From an uncultured Dysgonomonas sp. (GTDB lineage: Bacteria > Bacteroidota > Bacteroidia > Bacteroidales > Dysgonomonadaceae): DNA of 64,000 bases. The stretch spans positions 3,148,155-3,212,154 of the forward strand of contig NZ_LT599032.1 of NCBI RefSeq assembly GCF_900079725.1, written 5' to 3'. Position 1 is the first letter of the stretch. Every line of letters starts with the position of its first letter. The notes beneath the pieces are model-generated. The model did not search any database. It saw nothing but the letters and a program-made list of their open reading frames with translations, and had not been told where the DNA came from. Positions 26,285 to 35,653 of the stretch are shown one piece after another. The position numbers and the translations under genes were made by a program.

Positions 26285-27550
26285 TTGAACCTTTCGCTTC
26301 ACATAGCCCGGCGCTATCTTTTTGCCAAGAAGTCGCATAATGCCATCAATGTTATATCCATGATATCGGTGTTTGGGATATCTTTGGCTACAGCAGCTTT
26401 AGTTTGTGTGCTTTCTGTCTTTAACGGGTTCACCGGGGTTGTTTCCCAAACATTCAGCGCATTTGATCCCGAATTGCAGATAACTCCTGTAAGTGGAAAG
26501 GTGTTTGATCCTAACAATCCTCAAATGGAGGAAGTGAAGAAGATAGCTGAAATAGCATTTACTTCCGAATCACTCGAAGAAAATGCCCTGTTGAAAAACG
26601 GGGATCGTCAGGAACCTATCATACTAAAGGGGGTATCAAAGAAATTTGAAAACCTTGCGGATATCGATAAGTTGATTATAGACGGCCGTTTTCTATTAAG
26701 GGAGGATACTTCCGGTGCCGTTGAAGCCATCGGTACTGATTCAATGAATGAGTGGCATATAGACAATGGAGTTGTTGGAGCCGGTCTGGCGATGTTTCTC
26801 GGTGTGCGTGCCAACTTTGTCGATCCGGTAGAAATTTATGTACCAAAAAGGAATGTAAGGGTTAATCCGGCTAATCCTTCTACGGCTTTCGACCGTTCCG
26901 ATGTATTTATAAGCGGAGTGTTTGCCCTGAATCAGGCAAAGTATGACGATCAGATGATGATTGTTTCCATAGACCTTGTGCGCGAACTGTTGAGGTATGA
27001 GAACGAAGTGTCTTCTATTGATGTAAAGCTGAAAGATGCAGCTGAAGTAGACAAGGTGCAGGCGAAGATAAAGTCTGTTTTAGGTGATAATTATCTTGTT
27101 AAAAACCGCTTTGAGCAGCAGGAGGATCTGTTTCGTATGGTGAGTATAGAGAAATGGGTTACTTTTCTTATATTGGCTATAATACTCGTGATTGCGGTTT
27201 TTAATATCGTAGGATCATTGACGATACTTATTATAGAAAAGAATGAAGATATCAGGATTCTGAAAAATTTAGGAGCTGATAATAAACTTATACTGAAAGT
27301 TTTTCTGTTCGAAGGTGGTCTGATAACTTTTGTGGGTACTATTGCAGGGATAATACTGGGCCTTATAATATGTCTGTTGCAGCAGTATTTCGGATTGTTA
27401 CAACTTGGCTCTACGCCAGGGACATTTGTTATGGATGCTTATCCGGTAGTGGTGGAGCCGCTAGATGTTTTGCTCATATTTGTCACTGTAAGTATGATTG
27501 GCCTTCTTGCTGTTATCTATCCTGTAAATAATCTGCGCAAACGCTTATAA
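26285..27550 (+). CDS. LolC/LolE-like ABC transporter permease
   Basis: 421 residues from a TTG start (26285) that gives the typical MNLSLHIARRYLFAKKSHNA N-terminus. One helix (about 25-45) is followed by a periplasmic MacB-PCD-like domain (about 50-270) and three C-terminal helices of the FtsX fold (VTFLILAIILVIAVFNIVGS; VFLFEGGLITFVGTIAGIIL; VLLIFVTVSMIGLLAVIYPV). IIEKNEDIRILKNLGADN is the cytosolic coupling helix. LolCE extracts lipoproteins from the inner membrane. The ATPase LolD is not in this window. Directly downstream of rbfA. Its 3' end overlaps the convergent GNAT gene by 6 bases. Confidence 0.9.
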   Translation: MNLSLHIARRYLFAKKSHNAINVISMISVFGISLATAALVCVLSVFNGFTGVVSQTFSAFDPELQITPVSGKVFDPNNPQMEEVKKIAEIAFTSESLEENALLKNGDRQEPIILKGVSKKFENLADIDKLIIDGRFLLREDTSGAVEAIGTDSMNEWHIDNGVVGAGLAMFLGVRANFVDPVEIYVPKRNVRVNPANPSTAFDRSDVFISGVFALNQAKYDDQMMIVSIDLVRELLRYENEVSSIDVKLKDAAEVDKVQAKIKSVLGDNYLVKNRFEQQEDLFRMVSIEKWVTFLILAIILVIAVFNIVGSLTILIIEKNEDIRILKNLGADNKLILKVFLFEGGLITFVGTIAGIILGLIICLLQQYFGLLQLGSTPGTFVMDAYPVVVEPLDVLLIFVTVSMIGLLAVIYPVNNLRKRL

Positions 27551-28030
27551 TATCAGTTGCCAGAATTCCACATCGATTAGACTGTCAAATTTTACTCCCG
27601 ATTCTTTAAAATTACCTATAAGTTCGAAGTTGAATTTACGGTGCAGTTTTTGGCTCTCGGGATTTGGGAGAGAGATGACACCTATCAGGGAATGGATATT
27701 TATCTTCTGCGCCCTGTTTATCAATTCCTGATAAAGAATGCTGCCTATTCCGCTTCCGGTTGCTTTGTGGTCAAGGTATACGCTGGTTTCCAAAGTTATA
27801 TCGTATGCGACCCGTTCCCGCCAGTTATTAAGATATGCATAGCCGATAACAATACCGTCTTGCTCATAAACGAAATACGGAAAATTTTTACCTGTTACCT
27901 TTTTTATGCGTTCCTTTATATCCTGTTCACTTACCGGATCGTATTCAAAAGTCACAATGGTTTCCTTTATATAGTAATTATATATATCTGCAATTCTCTT
28001 TGCATCATCCGGGGTTACGTCTCTGATCAT
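27545..28030 (-). CDS. GNAT-family N-acetyltransferase (Pat-like)
   Basis: 161 residues. Single GNAT domain similar to phosphinothricin/methionine-sulfone acetyltransferases: IRDVTPDDAKRIADIYNYY at the N-terminus, TFEYDPVSEQDIKERIKKV, GYAYLNNWRERVAYDITLE, and the acetyl-CoA pyrophosphate loop KATGSGIGSILYQELI. The last segment LHRKFNFELIGNFKESGVKF is typical. Substrate not determinable. The next minus-strand gene upstream ends 3 bases before this start, so they form a two-gene unit. Confidence 0.9.
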   Translation of the reverse strand: MIRDVTPDDAKRIADIYNYYIKETIVTFEYDPVSEQDIKERIKKVTGKNFPYFVYEQDGIVIGYAYLNNWRERVAYDITLETSVYLDHKATGSGIGSILYQELINRAQKINIHSLIGVISLPNPESQKLHRKFNFELIGNFKESGVKFDSLIDVEFWQLIL

Positions 28031-28033
28031 AAA

Positions 28034-28453
28034 TTACTGTGCTACAAGCGGTGGAATTTCATCTGTCTTATTGGGTATTACAGGGTCTACAGAGACAATG
28101 CTGTCGACAACAAATTTAGAGTAACCGCGCCAGGGCAATCTGCCATAATATTCTTTATAGTGGAGTTTTACGTTCTGGCCACTCATGCCCATCAGTTTTA
28201 TAGCCAAATCCTTATCGTCTATCGAAAATTGAAATTCATTTGACTGGAGACCTTGCATGCCTTGGCCGAATCCGGACTGGATAAGCTCTCCTTCATAGGT
28301 TTTGAAGATAACGCCTTTGTGTTTTACATTATTCAATATGCCCGCTTTAACGCCTGAATCGCTGAATGGAACAAAATACCAGACGTATCCGAATATGAGA
28401 AGGCCAGCTATAATGATGGCCACGATGGTTGTAATGACTTTTTTTGCTGTCAT
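28034..28453 (-). CDS. Conserved membrane-anchored protein of Bacteroidota
   Basis: 139 residues: an N-terminal membrane helix (ITTIVAIIIAGLLIFGYVWY), then a soluble periplasmic domain with GILNNVKHKGVIFKTYEGEL, FQFSIDDKDLAIKLMG, VKLHYKEYYGRLPWRGYSKF and an acidic/proline tail. I have seen this small domain in Bacteroidales genomes without an assigned function; sugar-dehydrogenase labels sometimes attached to relatives have no support in the sequence. It sits 3 bases upstream of the GNAT gene. Confidence 0.75.
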   Translation of the reverse strand: MTAKKVITTIVAIIIAGLLIFGYVWYFVPFSDSGVKAGILNNVKHKGVIFKTYEGELIQSGFGQGMQGLQSNEFQFSIDDKDLAIKLMGMSGQNVKLHYKEYYGRLPWRGYSKFVVDSIVSVDPVIPNKTDEIPPLVAQ

Positions 28454-28561
28454 AATTCTTTATGTTTTATGTTAAAACAATATATAAGATGTTATGTTCA
28501 GAAAACAAAGATATTCATATTTTTAGACTATTTTTGTGTTGAGGTACCAAAAGTAGACTTT

Positions 28562-28924
28562 ATGAATATAGAAGAACTAAGGGATTATTGTATATCCGTA
28601 AAAGGTGCTACCGAATCTTTCCCGTTTAATGAAATGACACTGGTATTCAAAGTAATGGGTAAAATGTTTGCATATACACGGTTGAAGCCCAAGGATGGGG
28701 GATTTAGTGTCGATCTGAAATGTGATCCCGAGAAATCAGCCGATCTGCGGGAAAGGTACCGAGGAGTAGGGCATGGCACTCACACTCAGGGCTTATTGTG
28801 GAATAAGGTTTGTTTGGATAGTGATGTACCGGACAATCTGATAGAAGAGTTGATAAAACATTCAGTGGATGAGGTGATAAAGAAATTGCCTAAAAAGAAA
28901 AGATACGAATATTTGAATCTATAA
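28562..28924 (+). CDS. MmcQ/YjbR-family protein
   Basis: 120 residues from MNIEELRDYCISVKGATESF (ATG 28562). The upstream in-frame extension is unconserved. The CyaY-like fold family signature is clear: FPFNEMTLVFKVMGKMFAYT, KCDPEKSADLRERY, then HWN-like GLLWNKVCLDSDVPDNLIEE and a C-terminal helix. Family members have been called DNA-binding on fold grounds only. It runs into engB with an 18-base gap. Confidence 0.85.
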   Translation: MNIEELRDYCISVKGATESFPFNEMTLVFKVMGKMFAYTRLKPKDGGFSVDLKCDPEKSADLRERYRGVGHGTHTQGLLWNKVCLDSDVPDNLIEELIKHSVDEVIKKLPKKKRYEYLNL

Positions 28925-28941
28925 AATAAGAGGATAAGATA

Positions 28942-29538
28942 ATGATTATAAAAGATGCTCAGTTTGTAGTAAGTAATACCGATTACCGCAAATGTCCACA
29001 GGACGGAAAGCCCGAATATGCATTTATCGGACGGTCCAATGTCGGCAAATCTTCGCTAATTAATATGCTGACAAACAGAAAAGGACTAGCCATGACTTCC
29101 TCCAAACCGGGGAAAACACAATTGATAAATCATTTCATAATCAATGATGAATGGTATCTGGTCGATTTGCCCGGATATGGTTATGCTCAACGCGGGAAAG
29201 AAGGACGTGAGCAAATAAGGAAGATTATTGATAGTTATATCATAAACAGGGCAGAGCTTACCTGCTTATTCCTATTGTTGGATTCCCGTCATGAGCCACA
29301 ACAGATAGATATTGAATTTATGAACTGGCTGGGTGAAGAAGGTGTGCCGTTTGTGATTGTGTTCACCAAGATAGATAAATTGAGTAAAGGTGCATTGAAA
29401 AAGAATATGGAAGCATATACAGATAGCCTGAAAGAAACATGGGAGGAAATCCCCCCTATATTTTATTCATCTGCCGAACATCGGTTGGGGGTAGATGAAA
29501 TATTAGGTTATATTGAACAAATAAATAAAAGCTTATAA
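28942..29538 (+). CDS. engB: Ribosome biogenesis GTPase EngB (YsxC/YihA)
   Basis: 198 residues. G motifs: G1 [12 protein letters not shown] (about residues 32-43), G2 region [10 protein letters not shown]3 [10 protein letters not shown]4 FTKIDK and G5 YSSAEH. The GYGYA variant of G3 is typical for EngB. It binds GTP and assists 50S subunit assembly. Alongside rbfA upstream in the same direction, it adds to a ribosome-assembly flavour of this stretch. Confidence 0.96.
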   Translation: MIIKDAQFVVSNTDYRKCPQDGKPEYAFIGRSNVGKSSLINMLTNRKGLAMTSSKPGKTQLINHFIINDEWYLVDLPGYGYAQRGKEGREQIRKIIDSYIINRAELTCLFLLLDSRHEPQQIDIEFMNWLGEEGVPFVIVFTKIDKLSKGALKKNMEAYTDSLKETWEEIPPIFYSSAEHRLGVDEILGYIEQINKSL

Positions 29539-29574
29539 AAGAAACTGATATTTAAAACCTAAATCGAATACGCT

Positions 29575-30219
29575 ATGCTGTTCGTACCAATGATTAATGT
29601 GGCTGATGCCAATGATTACATAAGTGTAATTGAATGTATGCAAGAGGTGCAAGGTAATAAAGTGGCTTGCGTAAACTGGCCCGAACTTTATCCTTCCCGG
29701 CCCGAAGTCGCCTTTAAGATAGCCCATAACGGAACACATCTGTTCCTTCAATTCTTTGTGGAGGAAAATGAAATTCTGGCTGAAGCGAGTGAAGATAACG
29801 GCCCTGTCTGGAAAGATTCATGTGTCGAGTCCTTTTTGTCGTTTGGAGATTCTCTTTACTATTATAATCTGGAAGTATCTTGCATAGGTAAAGTTCTTTT
29901 GGGTTACAGGGAAAATAAAGCGAATTCTGTGCGTGCGACTCCGGCTCTTTTATCTACTATAAAACGATATCCGAGTTTGGGTGCAGAGCCCTTTGGTAAG
30001 AGACAGGGGGATTTTAAGTGGAATATGTTAATCGTTGTTCCGGTTTCTGCTTATTGGCAATCCGGGTTAGAGACATTCAGTGGGGTTAAAGCACGTGGCA
30101 ATTTTTATAAATGCGGCGATAATTTGACTATTCCGCACTATCTTTCATGGAATCCGGTTGAGACTAAAACGCCAAATTTTCACATGCCTTTATATTTCGG
30201 GGATATACATTTTGAATAA
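29575..30219 (+). CDS. CBM9-like carbohydrate-binding domain protein
   Basis: 214 residues, no signal peptide, single CBM9-like beta-sandwich (DUF4954/CBM9_2-type, often labelled sugar-binding domain). Visible features: VAFKIAHNGTHLFLQFFVEE; VWKDSCVESFLSF (the conserved W-x-D-x-x-x-E-x-F); YYYNLEVSCIGKVLLGYREN; and the C-terminal ARGNFYKCGDNLTIPHYLSW followed by NPVETKTPNFHMP. The family usually sits at the end of exported enzymes; here it is a stand-alone cytosolic protein of unknown role. Confidence 0.82.
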   Translation: MLFVPMINVADANDYISVIECMQEVQGNKVACVNWPELYPSRPEVAFKIAHNGTHLFLQFFVEENEILAEASEDNGPVWKDSCVESFLSFGDSLYYYNLEVSCIGKVLLGYRENKANSVRATPALLSTIKRYPSLGAEPFGKRQGDFKWNMLIVVPVSAYWQSGLETFSGVKARGNFYKCGDNLTIPHYLSWNPVETKTPNFHMPLYFGDIHFE

Positions 30220-30288
30220 AAATGCATAATTGAAGCTAATTGTCAAATTTAGAGGGAGATATCGTTTTTATTTTTATGTTAAAAAAGC

Positions 30289-30318
30289 TTTCATCGAATA
30301 GATTTTTTTTTATCTTTG
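30289..30318 (+). promoter_or_regulatory. Promoter of the phosphate transport pair
   Basis: -33-like TTTC (30289-30292) and -7 TATCTTTG (30311-30318), 18 bases apart, 62 bases before the DUF47 ATG. Confidence 0.6.
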
Positions 30319-30380
30319 CATGCGTTTGGAGTTGCATTCTTCTTGTACTCCTTTTCAAATATGGATATATTTAAATTTTT

Positions 30381-31028
30381 ATGAAAAATAATTTCTTCGA
30401 TAGGTTTAAACCTAAAGAAAACAAGTTCTTTCCGCTAATGAGTGAGATGGCTCAGATAATTTTGGTTGCATCTGACCTGATCATCGAGTGTGTCCAAGTT
30501 ACTAACCACAATGATGCTGTAGAGTACTACAAGAAAATTAAAGAACAGGAACGCAAAGCGGATGCTATCCAAAACAAAATTTTTGAAGAGTTGAACGAAA
30601 CGTTTATTACTCCATTCGACAGGGAAGATATCAATCATCTTTCGTCTACGATGGATGATGTAACCGATCTGATCAACAGTTGTGCGAAACGTATCATGCT
30701 TTACAGTCCGAAGGTAATGCCTGAGGCTGCAACACGTCTGGCTATGTTTGTCCGTGAATCTGCCGGCTTTTTAGTTCAGGCGATAGATGAACTGGATGTG
30801 TTGAAAAAGAGTACGGTGAAAATCAAGGAATACTGCGAACAATTAGCTGTTATTGAGAAAAAAGCAGATGACGTATATGAGCATTTTCTTATCGACCTGT
30901 TTGAGAATGAAACAGACGCCATCGAAGTTATAAAACTTAAAGATATCCTCCATGAACTCGAACGGGCCACTGATGCCTCCGAAGCAGTCGGGAAGATTAT
31001 AAAGACAATGATTGTTAAGTACTCATAA
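30381..31028 (+). CDS. DUF47 family PhoU-like protein
   Basis: 215 residues, all helical, related to PhoU. Signatures: FFDRFKPKENKFFPLMSEMA; EYYKKIKEQERKADAIQNKI; TPFDREDINHLSSTMDDVTD (metal-binding acidic face); and a C-terminal DILHELERATDASEAVGKII. DUF47 genes are almost always paired with Pit-type phosphate transporters, as here (12-base gap), and are thought to regulate the carrier. A cytosolic partner of the next gene is therefore the likely role. Confidence 0.92.
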   Translation: MKNNFFDRFKPKENKFFPLMSEMAQIILVASDLIIECVQVTNHNDAVEYYKKIKEQERKADAIQNKIFEELNETFITPFDREDINHLSSTMDDVTDLINSCAKRIMLYSPKVMPEAATRLAMFVRESAGFLVQAIDELDVLKKSTVKIKEYCEQLAVIEKKADDVYEHFLIDLFENETDAIEVIKLKDILHELERATDASEAVGKIIKTMIVKYS

Positions 31029-31040
31029 TCAAACCTAGAA

Positions 31041-32078
31041 ATGACATTACTGATAATAATTATTGTTTTAGCCATTATTTTCGATTTTATCAATGGATTC
31101 CACGATGCGGCTAACTCGATAGCCACAGTCGTATCCACAAAAGTTCTTACCCCTACCCAAGCCGTTATCTGGGCTGCATTTTTCAACTTTGTTGCTTATT
31201 TTATCGCCAAATTTATTATCGGAGGTTTCGGTATTGCTGATACTGTTTCTAAAACCGTGGATATGAGTTTTATCGCCAATCCTTCGCATGTTATTATTGC
31301 CGGGCTGGTAGCTGCTATCACATGGAATCTGATTACATGGTGGCTGGGTATACCTTCGTCGTCATCGCATACACTTATCGGTGGATTTGCCGGAGCCGGT
31401 ATTGCCGCTTCTGGCTTTCAGGCAGTGCATGCAGGGGTGATAGGCGTTATAGCATTGTTTATTGTTGTGGCTCCTCTGATAGGTATGGTTGGTGGTAATT
31501 TTATTACATTGCTGACGCTTCATCTGGTGAAAAAGGTTAAGCCGAACAAAGCAGATCGGTGGTTTAAAAGACTACAGCTTATATCATCCGCATTACTTAG
31601 TATAGGACACGGTCTTAATGACTCTCAGAAAGTGATGGGTATCATAGCTGCTGCATTGATTGCATTTTCTCAAACGAACGTAGATGTGCATCCGTGGTTG
31701 CAAATGAGCTCGATGGCAGATATGCACGATTGGGTTCCTCTGGTTTGTTTTACGGCAATAGCAGTCGGTACCATGTGTGGAGGATGGAAGATAATGAAAA
31801 CAATGGGTAACCGTATTACCAAAATTACACCGATAGAGGGCTTTTGTGCTCAGTCGGCCGGAGCATTGACTTTGTTTATTACTGAGATACTGCATGTGCC
31901 TGTGAGTACAACGCATGTGATCACCGGGAGTATTATCGGAGTAGGTTCCATAAAGCGCCTTTCGGCTGTGCGCTGGGGTGTAACAAAAGACTTGCTTGTT
32001 GCCTGGATTTTGACTATTCCCGTGAGTGCAGTTATGGCTATGCTTTTTTATTACGGACTAGGTCTGTTTATTGCATAG
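31041..32078 (+). CDS. pit: Pit-family inorganic phosphate transporter
   Basis: 345 residues with about ten membrane helices. The duplicated PHO4 signature is seen twice: FDFINGFHDAANSIATVVST near the N-terminus and QSAGALTLFITEILHVPVST, continuing TTHVITGSIIGVG, near the C-terminus. SSSHTLIGGFAG is the internal substrate segment. It cotransports metal-phosphate with protons. Directly follows its DUF47 partner. The acyltransferase gene starts close to its end. Confidence 0.95.
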   Translation: MTLLIIIIVLAIIFDFINGFHDAANSIATVVSTKVLTPTQAVIWAAFFNFVAYFIAKFIIGGFGIADTVSKTVDMSFIANPSHVIIAGLVAAITWNLITWWLGIPSSSSHTLIGGFAGAGIAASGFQAVHAGVIGVIALFIVVAPLIGMVGGNFITLLTLHLVKKVKPNKADRWFKRLQLISSALLSIGHGLNDSQKVMGIIAAALIAFSQTNVDVHPWLQMSSMADMHDWVPLVCFTAIAVGTMCGGWKIMKTMGNRITKITPIEGFCAQSAGALTLFITEILHVPVSTTHVITGSIIGVGSIKRLSAVRWGVTKDLLVAWILTIPVSAVMAMLFYYGLGLFIA

Positions 32079-32115
32079 CTCGCTGATTCCCCTATTGACA
32101 CAAACGTATTTTTTT

Positions 32116-33282
32116 ATGGCAAAAGATCAAATAGAGCACTCCGGTGCTCTGATGAAAAGTGATAAAGTTTACTTTCCGAATCTGAACGGATTGCGCTTTT
32201 TCGCTGCTTTTATTGTTCTTTTGGGGCATCAGGAGCAAATGAAGTCTTATTATCTGGGAATGGATCCTTATCTCTTGGTTAAAAATCCGGATTCAGGACA
32301 ACTGGGGGTTATTTTATTCTTTGCTTTGTCCGGATTTCTTATCACTTACTTATTGTTGATGGAGGAAGCCAAGACGAAAACAGTCTCTGTTAAGGACTTC
32401 TATATACGGCGTATTTTACGCATCTGGCCCCTATATTATTTTCTTATTTTGCTTGTCTTTTTTGTGTTGAGGTTTATTCCTTTTTTTGATTTGCCTCATG
32501 TCGATGTGGATACAGCTTACTCTCCCCGGAACCTTATATTATATTTACTTATTCTGCCTAATGTGGTGATTCATGCGCTCGAATCGGTAATCCCATATAT
32601 AGGGCATACATGGTCGATCGGGGTAGAAGAGCAGTTTTATATTTTATGGCCTCTGTTGATGAAGTTTGTGAAGAAGAAAGAAAGGCTGCTCTTTGGTGTG
32701 ATAATAATATATTTGTTGGTGAAATTCGCCTTACTTCCATATTTGCAAGAGGCAACAGAAAGCTATTATATATACCTTTTTTCTAAAGTATGGAATAAAT
32801 TCAGTATCGATTGTATGGCTATCGGAGGTTTGTTTGCTGTATGGCATTACAAGAAGAGAGCTATACTTAAGTACCTGTACAACCCGGTATTGAATTGGTC
32901 AATAGTGCTTTTTGTGTGTGCAGTTCTTTTCTCTACATTCCGTTTACCATATGTCAATTATGAGTTTTTTGCAATCCTGTTCGGGATATTGATTCTGAAT
33001 TTGGCAACAAATCCGCATCCGATAATAAATTTTGAAAATAAGGTATTTAATTATCTGGGCAGGATATCATATGGCCTATATATGTATCATATTATAGCAG
33101 TCATCATATCTGTAAAGCTGCTGGACTATATGGGGATTCATGCGTGGGGTGTTCAGACCTGTTTTTCCCTGGGTATAACTGTGCTGATTTCAACTCTGTC
33201 GTATTATGGTTTCGAACAACGTTTTATACAGATGAAAGGAAAGTTTTCCAAGATATTGAGCGGGGATAATGTTCATAAATGA
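32116..33282 (+). CDS. Membrane acyltransferase 3 family protein
   Basis: 388 residues from ATG 32116. A TTG at 32071 would overlap pit by 8 bases and adds no family sequence. Ten or so membrane helices. Family motifs: LNGLRFFAAFIVLLGH with the catalytic His; FFALSGFLITYLLLMEEAKT; the Arg cluster in FYIRRILRIWPLYYF; and WSIGVEEQFYILWPLLM. Acyltransferase-3 proteins add acetyl or other acyl groups to exported polysaccharide, LPS or peptidoglycan. No glycan locus is adjacent to indicate the acceptor. Confidence 0.92.
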   Translation: MAKDQIEHSGALMKSDKVYFPNLNGLRFFAAFIVLLGHQEQMKSYYLGMDPYLLVKNPDSGQLGVILFFALSGFLITYLLLMEEAKTKTVSVKDFYIRRILRIWPLYYFLILLVFFVLRFIPFFDLPHVDVDTAYSPRNLILYLLILPNVVIHALESVIPYIGHTWSIGVEEQFYILWPLLMKFVKKKERLLFGVIIIYLLVKFALLPYLQEATESYYIYLFSKVWNKFSIDCMAIGGLFAVWHYKKRAILKYLYNPVLNWSIVLFVCAVLFSTFRLPYVNYEFFAILFGILILNLATNPHPIINFENKVFNYLGRISYGLYMYHIIAVIISVKLLDYMGIHAWGVQTCFSLGITVLISTLSYYGFEQRFIQMKGKFSKILSGDNVHK

Positions 33283-33311
33283 GAAAAAGATTATTAAAAT
33301 ATACTTCAGAA

Positions 33312-33342
33312 TTGCTTTATATTCTGAAAAACAATATCTTTG
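33312..33342 (+). promoter_or_regulatory. Promoter of rpsA
   Basis: -33-like TTG (33312-33314) and a perfect -7 TATCTTTG (33335-33342), 20 bases apart, 74 bases upstream of the ATG. Confidence 0.7.
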
Positions 33343-33416
33343 CACCGCTTTTCGAAGCAAAAAATGTTTAACTTTTTAATGATACTGATCAGGACAGGCG
33401 CCAGATCGAATTTTGA

Positions 33417-35222
33417 ATGATTGATAATTTAAAAAATGTACAGCCGGTTGTAGATTTCGACTGGGATGCGTACGAAAAAGGAGACTCTTATACAGGTAAG
33501 AGCAAAGAAGAACTTGTAGAAACCTATGACCAGTCGCTGAATAAAGTAAACGACAAAGAAGTGGTAATGGGTAAAGTAACTGCTATGAACAAACGCGAAG
33601 TCGTAGTTAATATCGGTTACAAATCAGACGGTGTTGTATCAATGAATGAATTTCGTTACAATCCTGATCTGAAAATTGGTGACGAAGTAGAAGTATACAT
33701 CGAAAGCCAGGAAGATAAAAAAGGACAGCTTATCCTTTCTCACAAGAAAGCGCGTGCTACACGTTCTTGGGATCGTGTTAACGAAGCTCTTGAAAAAGAT
33801 GAAATCATCAAAGGTTACATCAAATGTCGTACTAAGGGCGGTATGATTGTTGACGTATTCGGTATTGAGGCATTCTTACCGGGTTCTCAGATCGACGTGA
33901 AGCCTATCCGCGATTACGATGTATTCGTTGGTAAGACAATGGAATTCAAAGTGGTTAAGATCAACCACGAATTTAAAAATGTTGTTGTTTCACACAAAGC
34001 TCTTATCGAAGCTGAACTTGAACAACAGAAGAAAGATATTATTTCGAAACTTGAAAAAGGTCAGGTACTTGAAGGTACAGTTAAGAACATCACATCTTAT
34101 GGTGTATTTATCGACCTTGGCGGCGTAGACGGACTTATTCACATTACAGACCTTTCTTGGGGACGTGTTCAACATCCGGAAGAAGTGGTTAAATTGGACG
34201 AGAAAATCAACGTTGTTATCCTTGACTTCGATGACGATAAAAAACGTATTGCTCTCGGCTTGAAACAGCTTACTCCTCATCCTTGGGATGCTCTTAGCGC
34301 TGAACTTAAAGTTGGTGATAAGGTGAAAGGTAAAGTTGTTGTTATGGCTGATTACGGTGCATTTATTGAAATTGCTCCGGGTGTAGAAGGTTTGATCCAC
34401 GTTTCAGAAATGAGCTGGGCACAACACCTTCGCAGCGCACAAGACTTTATGAAAGTTGGTGATGAAGTAGAAGCAGTAGTGCTTACTCTTGATCGCGACG
34501 AACGTAAAATGTCTCTTGGTATCAAACAATTGAAACCAGATCCATGGGAAAATATCGAAGAAAAATATCCTGTGGGAAGCAAACATACAGCTAAAGTTCG
34601 CAACTTCACTAATTTCGGTGTATTCGCTGAAATAGAAGAAGGTGTAGACGGACTGATCCATATCTCAGACCTTTCTTGGACTAAGAAAATCAAACACCCT
34701 AGCGAAGTAACTGCTATAGGTGCCGACATCGAAGTACAGGTACTTGAGATCGACAAAGAAAACCGTCGTTTGAGCCTTGGTCACAAACAACTTGAAGAAA
34801 ATCCTTGGGATGTATTTGAGACTATCTTTACTGTAGGTTCAGTACATGAAGGGACAGTTGTTGAAATGGTTGACAAGGGTGCTGTAATCTCTCTTCCTTA
34901 TGGAGTAGAAGGTTTTGCAACTCCAAAACACTTGGTGAAAGAAGATGGTTCTCAAGCGAAAGTAGATGAGAAACTTGACTTTAAAGTAATCGAATTCAAC
35001 AAGGATTCTAAACGTATTATCGTTTCTCACAGCCGTGTATTCGAAGACGAAAAACCGGAAGCTAAGGAAGCAGCAGCTGAAAAGAAAGCTAGAAAAACTG
35101 CGAAGAAAGAAAAAGACGAAACAGTAAGTCAATCTTCTAATATGGAAAAAACCACATTAGGTGATATCGAAGAACTGGCAGCTCTTAAAGAAAAACTTTC
35201 AGGCGGAAGCGACGCTAAATAA
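33417..35222 (+). CDS. rpsA: 30S ribosomal protein S1
   Basis: 601 residues with six S1 (OB-fold) domains, whose starts read VVMGKVTAMNKREVVVNIG, IIKGYIKCRTKGGMIVDVFG, VLEGTVKNITSYGVFIDLGG, KVKGKVVVMADYGAFIEIAP, KHTAKVRNFTNFGVFAEIEE and VHEGTVVEMVDKGAVISLPY. Domains 3-5 have the classical GVxGLIHxSxxSW end. The tail after ~residue 545 is Lys/Glu-rich and disordered. S1 brings mRNA to the 30S subunit, which matters in Bacteroidota, where Shine-Dalgarno pairing is rare. Codon use looks like a highly expressed gene. Terminator at 35246. Confidence 0.97.
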   Translation: MIDNLKNVQPVVDFDWDAYEKGDSYTGKSKEELVETYDQSLNKVNDKEVVMGKVTAMNKREVVVNIGYKSDGVVSMNEFRYNPDLKIGDEVEVYIESQEDKKGQLILSHKKARATRSWDRVNEALEKDEIIKGYIKCRTKGGMIVDVFGIEAFLPGSQIDVKPIRDYDVFVGKTMEFKVVKINHEFKNVVVSHKALIEAELEQQKKDIISKLEKGQVLEGTVKNITSYGVFIDLGGVDGLIHITDLSWGRVQHPEEVVKLDEKINVVILDFDDDKKRIALGLKQLTPHPWDALSAELKVGDKVKGKVVVMADYGAFIEIAPGVEGLIHVSEMSWAQHLRSAQDFMKVGDEVEAVVLTLDRDERKMSLGIKQLKPDPWENIEEKYPVGSKHTAKVRNFTNFGVFAEIEEGVDGLIHISDLSWTKKIKHPSEVTAIGADIEVQVLEIDKENRRLSLGHKQLEENPWDVFETIFTVGSVHEGTVVEMVDKGAVISLPYGVEGFATPKHLVKEDGSQAKVDEKLDFKVIEFNKDSKRIIVSHSRVFEDEKPEAKEAAAEKKARKTAKKEKDETVSQSSNMEKTTLGDIEELAALKEKLSGGSDAK

Positions 35223-35245
35223 GAACTGATATTCTATCTATAGAA

Positions 35246-35283
35246 TAGGGGACGACTGTAAAAGTCGTCCCCTATCTTTTTGT
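35246..35283 (+). terminator. Terminator of rpsA
   Basis: A perfect 13-bp stem, ATAGGGGACGACT (35246-35258) with AGTCGTCCCCTAT (35264-35276), five-base loop, then CTTTTTGTTT. Confidence 0.93.
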
Positions 35284-35347
35284 TTATATAGTATTACTTG
35301 CTAATTTTATGTATATTTATAAACAGTATTCACTAAAGAATAACATT

Positions 35348-35584
35348 ATGGATGAGCTGGTAACTGTAAAAACGTCTGATTTTGAGGCTGATCTGGCTAT
35401 TGCAAAATCATATTTGATAGATAATGGCATTGATTGTGTCGTTAATGGGGAGTATATTACAATTTCCTTACCCGAGGGGGGAGGAGCAAGGTTGCAGGTG
35501 ATGTCCGGTGATTATAACCGCGCAATAGAATTACTCATTAAAGGGGGCTTTGCAAAGCGTGAGGATTATGATTTCCGCGAATGA
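35348..35584 (+). CDS. DUF2007-domain protein, first of two near katA
   Basis: 78 residues from MDELVTVKTSDFEADLAIAK (ATG 35348). An upstream in-frame ATG adds 13 unconserved residues. One DUF2007 domain, a small GlnB-like ferredoxin fold: AIAKSYLIDNGIDCVVNGEY, then GARLQVMSGDYNRAIELLIK and GGFAKREDYDF. DUF2007 proteins are described as putative signal-transducing, with no proven ligand. A paralogue with the same layout lies on the far side of katA (37368-37664). Confidence 0.85.
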   Translation: MDELVTVKTSDFEADLAIAKSYLIDNGIDCVVNGEYITISLPEGGGARLQVMSGDYNRAIELLIKGGFAKREDYDFRE

Positions 35585-35598
35585 GTTATTTTAATATA

Positions 35599-35643
35599 TA
35601 AAGCAAGGCGGCCATTTATATTAAATGGCCGCCTTGCTTTGCT
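35599..35643. terminator. Bidirectional terminator between the DUF2007 gene and katA
   Basis: A perfect 18-bp stem (35601-35618 with 35622-35639, three-base loop TAT), core GCAAGGCGGCCATTTA. T-rich in both directions. One of the strongest hairpins in the window. Confidence 0.92.
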
Positions 35644-35653
35644 GATAATATAG